Assembly (NCBI GenBank): GCA_964422195.1
Contig: CAYRAF010000019.1
Span: 1 to 20,240 of the forward strand
Origin: CALVUP01 sp964422195
GTDB lineage: Bacteria; Bacillota_I; Bacilli_A; RF39; UBA660
Direction: 5' to 3'
DNA: 20,240 bases
Below are positions 13,687 through 20,240 of the stretch, in pieces. The notes beneath the pieces are model-generated. The model did no database searches, had not been told where the DNA came from, and worked only from the letters and a program-made list of their open reading frames with translations. The translations under genes were made by a program, and so were the position numbers. Positions within the stretch are counted from its first letter, which is position 1. The number at the start of each line of letters is the position of its first letter.

Positions 13687-14169
13687 ATGGATAAAATATA
13701 TATAGGAAAAATAACTTCTTTTCATGGAATAAAAGGAGAAATAAGAATAAAAAGTGATTTTTTATATAAAGAACAAGCTTTTAAAGTTAATAATATTATT
13801 TATATAGACAATATTAATTATAAGATAATAAGTTATAGAAGGCATAAAGATTATGAGATGATTATGTTAGAAGGTTTTAATGATTTAAATAGTGTTATGT
13901 TTTTAAAAAATAAGGAAGTTTATATAGCAAAAGAAGAACTTAATCTTAAGGATAATCTATTAGTAGATGAAGATTATATAGGATTAGATGTTATTATGAA
14001 TGATAAGAATTATGGTAAAGTAAAAAAAATTTATAAAATATCTTTAAAAAAAAGAATATTAGTAGTAGAATATAAAGAAAAGGAAATCTTAGTACCTTTT
14101 GAATTAATAGAAAAAGTTGATATAAATAATAAGAAAATATTTATTAAATATTTAGAAGGGTTGTTTTAG
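13687..14169 (+). CDS. rimM: Ribosome maturation factor RimM
   Basis: Assists maturation of the 30S subunit head by binding ribosomal protein S19. The N-terminal RimM domain shows IYIGKITSFHGIKGEIRIKS; the C-terminal PRC-barrel shows LIGLDV-like YIGLDVIMNDKNYGKVKKI and EILVPFELIEKVDINNKKIFI. At 160 aa it is near family length. The gene is immediately followed by trmD, the usual order. TAGGTGAT, overlapping the upstream stop, serves as Shine-Dalgarno. Confidence 0.93.
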   Translation: MDKIYIGKITSFHGIKGEIRIKSDFLYKEQAFKVNNIIYIDNINYKIISYRRHKDYEMIMLEGFNDLNSVMFLKNKEVYIAKEELNLKDNLLVDEDYIGLDVIMNDKNYGKVKKIYKISLKKRILVVEYKEKEILVPFELIEKVDINNKKIFIKYLEGLF

Positions 14170-14832
14170 ATGAAAATTGATATATTAAGTTTATTTCCTA
14201 ATATGTTTGAAGGCTTTTTAAATGAATCTATCATTAAAAGAGCAATAGATAAAAAGCAAGTAGAAATAAATATTATAGATTTTAGAAAATATTCTAAAGA
14301 TATACATCATAAAGTTGACGATACTCCTTATGGAGGAGGAGCAGGAATGGTACTTGCTTGTCAACCAATATTTGATTGTATTAATGATATAAAAACAGAT
14401 GATTCTTTAATAATAATGATGAGTCCTATTGGTAAAACATATAAACAAAATATGGCTTATGATTTAAGTTTAAAAAAACATATAATAATAATATGTGGTC
14501 ATTATGAAGGATTTGATGAAAGAATTAGGAGTATAGTTGATTTAGAAATTAGTATAGGTGATTATATACTTACAGGTGGAGAGCTTGCTAGTATGGTACT
14601 TACAGATAGTATTGTTAGATTAGTTGATGGAGTTATAGAAAAAGAATCTCATATACATGATTCATTTAATGATAATTTACTTGATTATCCCCAATATACT
14701 AAGCCTAGAGAATATAAAGGAATGAAAGTTCCAGAAGTATTGCTTTCTGGAGATCATAAAAAAATAGAAGAATATAGAAAAAATGAGAGTATGAAAAGAA
14801 CAAAAGAAAGAAGACCTGATTTATTAAAATAG
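14170..14832 (+). CDS. trmD: tRNA (guanine37-N1)-methyltransferase TrmD
   Basis: Methylates G37 of tRNAs that read codons starting with C (and some others), preventing +1 frameshifts. Motifs: MKIDILSLFPNMFEGFLNESI, DDTPYGGGAGMVL, the knot sequence IIICGHYEGFDERI, and IGDYILTGGELASMVLTD, then DYPQYTKPREYKGMKVPEVLLSGDH. At 220 aa it is slightly short at the C-terminus but complete in motifs. The ATG directly follows the rimM TAG stop; GAAGGG at the rimM end is the probable Shine-Dalgarno, so translation is coupled. Its TAG stop begins the TAGGAGG of the next gene. Confidence 0.96.
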   Translation: MKIDILSLFPNMFEGFLNESIIKRAIDKKQVEINIIDFRKYSKDIHHKVDDTPYGGGAGMVLACQPIFDCINDIKTDDSLIIMMSPIGKTYKQNMAYDLSLKKHIIIICGHYEGFDERIRSIVDLEISIGDYILTGGELASMVLTDSIVRLVDGVIEKESHIHDSFNDNLLDYPQYTKPREYKGMKVPEVLLSGDHKKIEEYRKNESMKRTKERRPDLLK

Positions 14833-14841
14833 GAGGTTTCT

Positions 14842-15297
14842 ATGAAAAGTAGTAATATTAATTATTTAGTTGTTAAAGATAAAGATAGTAAGAGTGTTAC
14901 TTATTTTGAGTATGATAAAATTAATGGTTATAACTTAAAACCTAAAAATACTCCTTTTAAAGATTGTATAAATGTTAATAAGATGATTATAGTTAATCCT
15001 TCTTTAATAGAAACATTAGTTACTAAAAAGATAAATAATAAATTTAATAAACTAATTAAATTAATAAACTACTTATATACTGATGAAGATGCCTCTGGTG
15101 AGGGATATAGATTAGCCTTAAATGAAATAAGTAAATTCAGAATGGAATTAATAAATAAATATAGATTATATTTATCTGAAGAAAAATTAAAATTATTTGA
15201 TAATAAATTGTCAATTTTAGAAAATGAAGTTAATTTAAAATTAGAATATATTTATAATAATACTAATGAATATAATAAAGAGGGTAAAAGCAGATAA
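14842..15297 (+). CDS. Hypothetical protein, cytoplasmic, downstream of trmD
   Basis: No family recognised. The 151-residue product has no signal or membrane segment. The first ~60 residues look beta-rich (INYLVVKDKDSKSVTYFEYDKINGYNL, then CINVNKMIIVNPSLIETLV). The rest is helical and charged, with a distinct YLYTDEDASGEGYRLALNEISKFRMEL stretch, followed by a possible coiled coil. TAGGAGG gives a strong ribosome site fused to the trmD stop, and the next gene starts 11 bases after its stop, so it belongs to the operon. The conserved-looking acidic TDEDASGEG segment would be the first place to look for a functional site. Confidence 0.8.
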   Translation: MKSSNINYLVVKDKDSKSVTYFEYDKINGYNLKPKNTPFKDCINVNKMIIVNPSLIETLVTKKINNKFNKLIKLINYLYTDEDASGEGYRLALNEISKFRMELINKYRLYLSEEKLKLFDNKLSILENEVNLKLEYIYNNTNEYNKEGKSR

Positions 15298-15308
15298 AGG
15301 GTGATAAT

Positions 15309-15725
15309 ATGAAGAATAAAAATGGTTTCACTTTAATTGAATTATTAGGAGTTATTGCGGTGTTAGGTATAATTATTGCAATAGCAATACCAGCAATGTC
15401 TGGTTTAATAAATAAAGCTGGAGATAGTTATTATAAATCCATGGAAAAAAGTGTTAAACTGGCAGGTATAGATTATTTTACTGATAACAAAACTTTATTA
15501 CCAAGTATAGGTGAAACTAGTAAAGTTGATTTGAAAAATTTAGTAGAATTAAATTATATAGAAGATGTCAAAGATAAAAAGGAAAATAATTGTGATTATG
15601 ATAAGAGTTATGTAATAGTAAAAAAAGAAAAACATGAAGATTCTAAGAATATAATATATGAATATACAAGTTGCTTAAAATGTGATGATTATAAAACTAG
15701 TGACAGTTTGTGTACATATGATTAA
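15309..15725 (+). CDS. Type IV prepilin-like protein
   Basis: A secreted pilin-type subunit of 138 aa. The N-terminus MKNKNGFTLIELLGVIAVLGIIIAIAIP is a classic class III (prepilin) signal: short basic leader, cleavage after Gly6 by a PilD/ComC-type peptidase, and Glu at +5 of the mature protein (GFTLIE). A globular part follows with four Cys (in NNCDYD, TSCLKC and SLCTYD) that could form disulfides outside. AGGGTGAT precedes the ATG, overlapping the upstream TAA. No peptidase, assembly ATPase or platform gene lies in the window, so the machinery must be elsewhere. A pseudopilin of a competence (ComG-like) or secretion system is equally possible. Confidence 0.85.
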   Translation: MKNKNGFTLIELLGVIAVLGIIIAIAIPAMSGLINKAGDSYYKSMEKSVKLAGIDYFTDNKTLLPSIGETSKVDLKNLVELNYIEDVKDKKENNCDYDKSYVIVKKEKHEDSKNIIYEYTSCLKCDDYKTSDSLCTYD

Positions 15726-15731
15726 TAAATA

Positions 15732-15772
15732 TACATAATTATGTAGTAATTTTATAATAAATATATTATAAT
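15732..15772 (+). promoter_or_regulatory. AT-rich gap: palindrome and candidate -10 boxes before lemA
   Basis: A perfect palindrome TACATAATTATGTA (15732-15745) follows the pilin gene and may be a weak terminator. TATAAT occurs at 15753-15758 and 15767-15772, without a clear -35. The sequence is so AT-rich that chance matches are likely. Confidence 0.3.
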
Positions 15773-15793
15773 ATAAAATATAGGAGGGATAAT

Positions 15794-16357
15794 ATGAGTA
15801 TAGCTACAATAATTTTGATAGTTGTAATTGTTATAGTTGTTTTATTAGTATTATGGTATTTTGCAACATATAACAGTTTAGTGAAATTAAGAAATAGGAA
15901 AGATGATCAATGGAGTCAAATTGATGTTCAATTAAAAAGAAGAGCTGATTTAATTCCAAATTTAATTGAGACAGTAAAAGGATATACAAAACATGAGAAA
16001 ACAACATTAGAAGATGTTGTTAAAGCAAGAAATTCATTTGTTACTGCTAAAAGTCCAGAGGATGAAATGAAGGCAAGTGGAGAAATGACACAGGCTTTAA
16101 ACAAATTATTTGCATTAGCAGAATCATATCCTGATTTAAAGGCTAATGAAAACTTTTTAGGTCTTCAAGGCGATTTAAAAGATACTGAAGATAAAATATC
16201 AGCAGCTAGACAATTTTATAATGATACAGTTTTAACATATAATAATAAAGTTCAAATGGTACCATCTAATATAGTTGCAAGTATGGCTGGTTTTAAAACT
16301 GCAGTTTTCTTTGAAGCTAATGATGAAGAAAGAAAGAATGTAAAAGTAGAATTTTAA
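15794..16357 (+). CDS. lemA: LemA family membrane protein
   Basis: Role not well defined in the family; it often sits next to DUF2207 or TPM-domain membrane proteins, as here. The N-terminus is a transmembrane helix (about 5-27). The diagnostic LemA stretch follows: ATYNSLVKLRNRKDDQWSQIDVQLKRRADLIPNL. Helical bundle segments come next (VVKARNSFVTAKSPEDEM, YPDLKANENFLGLQGDLKDTEDKISAARQFYND) and the conserved YNNKVQMVPSNIVASMAGF end. The 187-aa length is typical. TAGGAGGG lies 6 bases before the ATG. A good terminator closes the gene. Confidence 0.95.
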   Translation: MSIATIILIVVIVIVVLLVLWYFATYNSLVKLRNRKDDQWSQIDVQLKRRADLIPNLIETVKGYTKHEKTTLEDVVKARNSFVTAKSPEDEMKASGEMTQALNKLFALAESYPDLKANENFLGLQGDLKDTEDKISAARQFYNDTVLTYNNKVQMVPSNIVASMAGFKTAVFFEANDEERKNVKVEF

Positions 16358-16383
16358 AAGACTTGCTTTAGGCAAGTTTTTTT
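16356..16383 (+). terminator. Terminator after lemA
   Basis: ACTTGC (16361-16366) and GCAAGT (16372-16377) with a TTTAG loop, extended by A-T and G-T pairs, then a run of T to 16383. The Shine-Dalgarno of the next gene begins two to five bases later. Confidence 0.85.
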
Positions 16384-16396
16384 AAAAGGAGGTATT

Positions 16397-16801
16397 ATGG
16401 AGAAAATATTTAAGGAATTAGGTTTTAGTGATAAAGATATTGATGCTATTATAAAATTAAATCCTGGTCTAAAGGAATATAATAAAAAGAATATTAAAGA
16501 TAACATTGATATTTTAAAAGATATAGGATGTAGTGATTTGTATATAAAGAATATTATTGTAAATAATACATATTTTCTAAATAACAAAAAAAATGATACT
16601 TTGAGTCTAATAAAATATTTAAAAGATGAATTAGGTTTTTTAGAACTAGATTTACTTTTTGATAGTAATGCTTATCTTTTAAATATAGAAAAAAAATATT
16701 TAAAAGAATTTGTTGATGAAAAAATACAAGAAGGAAAAAAAATAGAAGAAATAAGGGATTTAATAGAATTAAATTTATTTATAGTAAGTGGTGATAATTA
16801 G
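16397..16801 (+). CDS. Small helical protein, mTERF-like appearance
   Basis: No firm family. The 134-aa product is all-helical by eye, with no signal peptide. Its pattern LGFSDKDIDAIIKLNPGL, then IDILKDIGCSDLYIKNIIVNN, then YLKDELGFLELDLLFDSNAYLL repeats a helix pair with (L/I)G(F/C) and a hydrophobic or Pro-containing end about every 35-40 residues. This resembles mTERF-type helical repeats, but identity is only inferred. AAAGGAGG precedes the ATG. The gene follows the lemA terminator with no clear promoter of its own. Its end overlaps the DUF2207 Shine-Dalgarno, so the two are translated together. Confidence 0.7.
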   Translation: MEKIFKELGFSDKDIDAIIKLNPGLKEYNKKNIKDNIDILKDIGCSDLYIKNIIVNNTYFLNNKKNDTLSLIKYLKDELGFLELDLLFDSNAYLLNIEKKYLKEFVDEKIQEGKKIEEIRDLIELNLFIVSGDN

Positions 16802-16802
16802 T

Positions 16803-18707
16803 ATGAAAAAAGTTAAGTTATTGATATTTAGTTTATTTTTATTATTAACGCCTAGTATAGTATTTGCTAAATCAGATGTCTATTATAAAAATTTATTTAT
16901 GGATGTTAATATAAATGATGATGGTTCAATTAGTGTAAGAGAACTAGATTCATTTGGTGGTAGTTATAATGGACTTCTTCGTTCATTAGGTTATGCTAAT
17001 AATAATGATCATTTTACTGGCATAAAAGAAGATTTTTACGGTAGTGATATTTATAATGGTAGTAATATTACTGATTTAAAAGTAGGTGATATTTCTAAGG
17101 ATGATATTGTATTTGATGATATAAATAGTGATATTAATTACTATAAAGAAGTTATTTATGCTAGTGTTGGTGATTATGGGATATATACTAAAAATACTAC
17201 TGGATCTAGTGTGGATTTAAAAGTATATTCACCAAGTAATTATAATAAAGCTATATATTATGAATATAGAATAAATGATATGGTTGTTAAACATAATGAT
17301 GTTTCAGAATTAGCGTGGACAATATGTAGTGGAAGGAATTGGGAAAACTCAATTGATAACTTGGAAATTAGAATACATCTTCCTGGTAATGATCCAACAA
17401 TGCGTGTTTGGGGACATGGTGTATTACAAGGTTATGTTGATAGAAATAGTGATAATATGATTACTATGCATGCCAGTGATGTTGGAGAATACAATGATCT
17501 AGGAATTAGAATTATGTTTGATAATAGTTTAACTTCAAGCAATAAGTATAGTCATGTTGATGGTAAAGAAAACATCTTGGCAGTAGAAAAAGAATTAGCA
17601 ATCAAGGCTAATAATATTAGAAAAAGAGCTAGAATTAGAGAATTTGTTGTTAAATATACTACATACTTATGGTTTATTGCTATAATATCATTTACTATTT
17701 ATGTTTATTTTAAATATGATAGAGAATATAATTATGTTTTTAATAATGAATATTATAGGGAACTACCTGGTGAATATTCTCCTGCAACTTTAGAGTATTT
17801 GTTAAAGAAGAAAATAACAGAATTATCTTTTTCAACAACGATAATAGATTTAATTAGAAGAAAGAATATTAGTTTTAGTGAAATTACTGATAAGAAAAAA
17901 GATTATAAATTAACTTTAGAAAATGAAGAAGGATTATCTAAAGAGGAATCTAAGGTCGTTGGTATATTATTTAATCTAGTAGGTAATGGTAAAGAGGTTA
18001 CTCTAAGAAAATTAAAAAAATATGGGAAAAGTGAAAGCAAGGCTAGAAGATTTTTAGATAGATTTAATTCTTGGAAAAAAGCTGCTAAAGAGCAAGCAGA
18101 AACAGAAAAATTTTATGAATCCCATATTGATATAAAAGTTAAGGGAATAATACTATCTTCAATATCACTAGTTTTATTCGTTGTATCTGCAGTTTTATTC
18201 TCTTTTGATTTAGTTTCTGAGGCTGCTCTTGAAAGAACATTTTTGGCTTTGTTTGTTGGTATAGTATTTTTAATATATTTTATCTTTTTCAGAAAAAAAA
18301 CAATGAAAGGAATAGAACATTATAAAAAATGGAAGGCTTTTAGAAACTTCTTAAGGGATTTTGGTAGATTCGATGAAAAAGAATTACCAGAAATTACTCT
18401 TTGGGAGAAATACTTAGTGTATGCACATATTTTAGGATGTGCCAAAAATCTAGAAAAACAAATGAAATTTAAAATTAAGGAAATATATCCTGATGATAAT
18501 GCTCCAACAATGATTGATTTTTATATCATGGATAGAATGATGGATGCTAATATTGCAAGAAGTATTACATCTACTGTACATTCTGCAGTTTCAGCATCTA
18601 ATTCAACAATTGCATCATCAACTGCTTCATCAATTGGAGGATCTGGCGGAGGATTCTCTGGTGGTGGAGGATCATTTGGTGGAGGTGGAGGAAGCGGAAG
18701 CTTCTAA
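16803..18707 (+). CDS. DUF2207 family membrane protein with Gly-rich C-terminal tail
   Basis: Function of the family unknown; it is commonly found with LemA. The signal peptide MKKVKLLIFSLFLLLTPSIVFA is followed by an extracytoplasmic DUF2207-like domain (about 24-265: YKNLFMDVNINDDGSISVRELD; YEYRINDMVVKHNDVSELAWTI). A transmembrane helix lies near 286-304. The cytoplasmic part has an ELPGEYSPATLEYLLKK stretch typical of the family, then two more helices (about 448-470 and 479-498). The end is rich in Ser, then Gly (SIGGSGGGFSGGGGSF and beyond). The start is ATG 16803, with GTGGTGAT 7 bases before it; the in-frame GTG at 16788 is part of that site. The length is 634 aa. Confidence 0.88.
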   Translation: MKKVKLLIFSLFLLLTPSIVFAKSDVYYKNLFMDVNINDDGSISVRELDSFGGSYNGLLRSLGYANNNDHFTGIKEDFYGSDIYNGSNITDLKVGDISKDDIVFDDINSDINYYKEVIYASVGDYGIYTKNTTGSSVDLKVYSPSNYNKAIYYEYRINDMVVKHNDVSELAWTICSGRNWENSIDNLEIRIHLPGNDPTMRVWGHGVLQGYVDRNSDNMITMHASDVGEYNDLGIRIMFDNSLTSSNKYSHVDGKENILAVEKELAIKANNIRKRARIREFVVKYTTYLWFIAIISFTIYVYFKYDREYNYVFNNEYYRELPGEYSPATLEYLLKKKITELSFSTTIIDLIRRKNISFSEITDKKKDYKLTLENEEGLSKEESKVVGILFNLVGNGKEVTLRKLKKYGKSESKARRFLDRFNSWKKAAKEQAETEKFYESHIDIKVKGIILSSISLVLFVVSAVLFSFDLVSEAALERTFLALFVGIVFLIYFIFFRKKTMKGIEHYKKWKAFRNFLRDFGRFDEKELPEITLWEKYLVYAHILGCAKNLEKQMKFKIKEIYPDDNAPTMIDFYIMDRMMDANIARSITSTVHSAVSASNSTIASSTASSIGGSGGGFSGGGGSFGGGGGSGSF

Positions 18708-18721
18708 ACCTCTTTTTTTTT
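18688..18721 (+). terminator. Terminator of the DUF2207 gene, formed from its Gly/Ser codons
   Basis: GAAGC (18691-18695) and GCTTC (18700-18704) with a GGAA loop, plus GAGG (18688-18691) able to pair with CCTC (18709-18712), then eight to nine T. The last sense codons and the stop TAA (18705-18707) lie within it. Confidence 0.6.
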
Positions 18722-18732
18722 AGAATAAATAG

Positions 18733-18761
18733 TTGACTAACAAACAATCGTTTGATAATAT
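18733..18761 (+). promoter_or_regulatory. Promoter with operator-like palindrome for the RhuM-like gene
   Basis: TTGACT (18733-18738) and a -10 at 18754-18761 (GATAAT or TAATAT; spacer 15-17). CAAAC and GTTTG (18741-18754) form a dyad with an AATC centre exactly in the spacer, a typical place for a repressor site. No regulator is encoded nearby. Confidence 0.5.
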
Positions 18762-18782
18762 ATAATTATAAAAACAAAATAT

Positions 18783-19214
18783 ATGGGGGTAAAAAATGAA
18801 ATAATTATTTTTGAAAATCAAAATGTTAAACTTGAAGTTAATATGAAGGATGAAACTGTGTGGTTGTCACAACAACAAATGGCAGAATTATTTGATTCAT
18901 CGAGAACAAATATAATTGAACATATTAATAATATTTATAATGATGGAGAACTTGATAAGATTTCAACATGTCAGGATTTCCGACAAGTTCGAAAAGAAGG
19001 CAAAAGGGAAGTTACTAGAACCATACCATTTTATAATTTGGATATGATAATAAGCGTTGGTTATAGGGTTAAGAGCAAAAATGGTATTATTTTTAGAAAA
19101 TGGGCAACTAAAGTTTTAAAAGATTATTTAATTAGAGGATATGCCGTAAATGAAAAAAGATTAAAGTATTTAGAAAAAACTATTAATTTAATTGATATTG
19201 CTGGAAGAATATAG
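18783..19214 (+). CDS. RhuM-like protein, short and probably C-terminally truncated
   Basis: RhuM-family proteins (named from a Salmonella pathogenicity island) are of unknown function and occur on mobile and accessory DNA, sometimes joined to Fic/Doc domains. Clear family text: NVKLEVNMKDETVWLSQQQMAELF, SRTNIIEHINNIYNDGELD, FYNLDMIISVGYRVKSKNG, FRKWATKVLKDYLIRGYAVNEKRL. The first part is probably a DNA-binding helix-turn-helix. Full-length members are about twice this size (my recollection), while this frame stops at 143 aa, right after LIDIAGRI. The next in-frame codons meet further stops, so I favour a decayed gene, though a short functional version is possible. No Shine-Dalgarno precedes ATG 18783; GGGGG lies just after it. 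Confidence 0.75.
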   Translation: MGVKNEIIIFENQNVKLEVNMKDETVWLSQQQMAELFDSSRTNIIEHINNIYNDGELDKISTCQDFRQVRKEGKREVTRTIPFYNLDMIISVGYRVKSKNGIIFRKWATKVLKDYLIRGYAVNEKRLKYLEKTINLIDIAGRI

Positions 19215-19244
19215 CATGAATTTTTTGAGTGATGAAAAAGTTGT

Positions 19245-19276
19245 AAAGTAAGTAATAAATACTTGCTTTTCCTTTT
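19245..19276 (+). terminator. Terminator between the RhuM-like and Clp-like genes
   Basis: AAAGTAAGTA (19245-19254) pairs with TACTTGCTTT (19260-19269), one G-T wobble, with a 5-nt loop ATAAA, followed by TCCTTTT. Confidence 0.65.
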
Positions 19277-19291
19277 AATTATTTAAAAATA

Positions 19292-19301
19292 TTGTTATAA
19301 T
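19292..19301 (+). promoter_or_regulatory. Extended -10 promoter for the Clp-like ATPase
   Basis: TATAAT at 19296-19301 preceded by TTG/TGT (extended -10 type). No good -35 is visible. It lies after the preceding terminator and 21 bases before the start codon. Confidence 0.4.
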
Positions 19302-19322
19302 AATATATAGGAGATGGTATGA

Positions 19323-20240
19323 ATGGATAATAAAATAAGTATTTTAGATAATTATGGGGAAGATTTTACTAAAAAAGAATATATTACTAATCCTGCTATT
19401 GGTAGGGATGAAGAAATAAAACAAATGATACTTGTATTGTTAACTCCAGAAAAGTCTGTAATATTAACAGGTAAACCAGGTGTAGGTAAAACTGCTATTG
19501 TAGAAGGACTTGCTTATCGTATTGAAAATAATGAAGTGCCTGATGCTTTAAAGGATTATACAGTTATAAAAGTTAATACTTCAGCTTTACTTGGAACATT
19601 ACCATCAGGTGAATCTAAAGTACAACTTCTATTAGATGAAATTAAAACTAGAGAAAAATTAATTTTATTTATCGATGAAATTCATACATTAATGGGAAAA
19701 AGGGATGAATCATTAGACTTTGCCAATATTTTTAAACCAGGACTTGATCGTGGAGATATTAAAGTAATAGGGGCAACTACTAATGATGAGTATGAGAGAT
19801 TTATTTTAAGGGATAAAGCTTTTGTTCGACGTTTCCAAAAAGTTAATGTAGAAGAACCTACAGAAAAACAGACTATAGAAATATTAATGGGAACGCTTCC
19901 TAAAATAGAGAAAAAAACAGGAGCAAAACTTAAATATACTAAATATTTACAAACATTAATTATGGCTTTTATAGTTGATCTAACTAGTGAGTATAAAAGA
20001 GTATATGAAATAGGTGCTAGATATCCAGATGTTTCACTTGCTCTTTTACAACAGGCATTTTCTTATGCAGTATTTGAAAATAGAAAAGAAGTAGGAATCG
20101 ATGATATTAAAAAAGCAATAGAGAATACTAAAAATGTTTATCCTGATGTAGTAAAGAAAGCTTTAGAAGCTTTTCCAATTACTTTAAAGGAAGTATATAA
20201 AGTTGAAGAAGAAGAAAAAGCTAATAAGAAGAAAATGGAG
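19323..20240 (+). CDS. Clp-type AAA+ ATPase lacking the N-domain; 3' end outside window
   Basis: Protein-unfolding or remodelling ATPase of the ClpA/ClpB/ClpC class. The 306 residues seen hold the first AAA+ module: NPAIGRDEEIKQMILVL, Walker A GKPGVGKT (50-57), Walker B LILFIDEIH (D118, E119), GATTNDEY (sensor 1) and the arginine finger pair in FVRRFQKV (169-170). A helical lid and ...DVSLALLQQAF follow. The protein begins directly at the linker that normally follows the N-terminal double-repeat domain, so that domain is absent. After the lid come EEEEKANKKK residues; whether a second AAA+ module follows cannot be seen. AGGAG lies 9 bases before ATG 19323; an ATG at 19319 is in another frame and stops at once. 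Confidence 0.88.
   Translation, partial: MDNKISILDNYGEDFTKKEYITNPAIGRDEEIKQMILVLLTPEKSVILTGKPGVGKTAIVEGLAYRIENNEVPDALKDYTVIKVNTSALLGTLPSGESKVQLLLDEIKTREKLILFIDEIHTLMGKRDESLDFANIFKPGLDRGDIKVIGATTNDEYERFILRDKAFVRRFQKVNVEEPTEKQTIEILMGTLPKIEKKTGAKLKYTKYLQTLIMAFIVDLTSEYKRVYEIGARYPDVSLALLQQAFSYAVFENRKEVGIDDIKKAIENTKNVYPDVVKKALEAFPITLKEVYKVEEEEKANKKKME

Noticed and set aside
16788..16802. GTG at 16788 as DUF2207 start
   Set aside because: It belongs to the GTGGTGAT ribosome site; ATG 16803 gives a proper signal peptide.

Overview
The window is AT-rich DNA from a Gram-positive-type bacterium that uses the standard bacterial code: Trp is TGG and TGA is a real stop (the xer gene ends in it). Shine-Dalgarno sites are strong and often extend to GGTGAT. 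A minus-strand gene matches the small acid-soluble spore protein SspI, so the lineage is probably spore-forming Bacillota. The very low GC, the single-chain glycyl-tRNA synthetase and the BspA-like leucine-rich surface protein would suit a gut-associated member of Bacilli or a mollicute-like relative. The taxonomy is inference.

Layout. 1-2221: the 3' part of glyQS overlapping mtaB, closed by a terminator built around the mtaB stop. 2288-5259: one large membrane-anchored LRR surface protein with its own promoter and terminator. 5282-10694: ftsK, rnhB, a Xer recombinase and a multidomain zinc-ribbon/nuclease-like protein, all on the + strand. FtsK and Xer are functional partners in chromosome dimer resolution; the nuclease-like gene overlaps xer by 4 bp. 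10698-11638: a single-pass membrane protein behind a consensus promoter whose -35/-10 spacer contains eight consecutive G residues. 11628-11939: a compact locus that looks like a type I toxin-antitoxin system. A 28-codon hydrophobic peptide with a perfect Shine-Dalgarno lies on the minus strand, a convergent ~100-nt RNA lies on the + strand, and inverted repeats would let the toxin mRNA 5' end pair with its own 3' end. 11948-12163 (minus): sspI.

12274-15725: a + strand housekeeping cluster of YgjP-like metallopeptidase, TrmH/SpoU-family RNA methyltransferase, rimM, trmD, an unknown protein and an orphan type IV prepilin. The sspI/ysgA-type neighbourhood recalls Bacillus. Several junctions fuse the upstream TAG stop with the next Shine-Dalgarno. 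15794-18721: lemA with terminator, a small helical protein with mTERF-like appearance, and a DUF2207 membrane protein with a Gly-rich tail. 18733-19276: a short, probably truncated RhuM-like protein behind a promoter with an operator-like dyad. 19294-end: a Clp-type AAA+ ATPase lacking the usual N-domain, cut by the window edge.

The two most interesting items are the toxin-antitoxin-like locus and the poly-G promoter directly beside it. All functional statements rest on reading motifs; no database search was possible.
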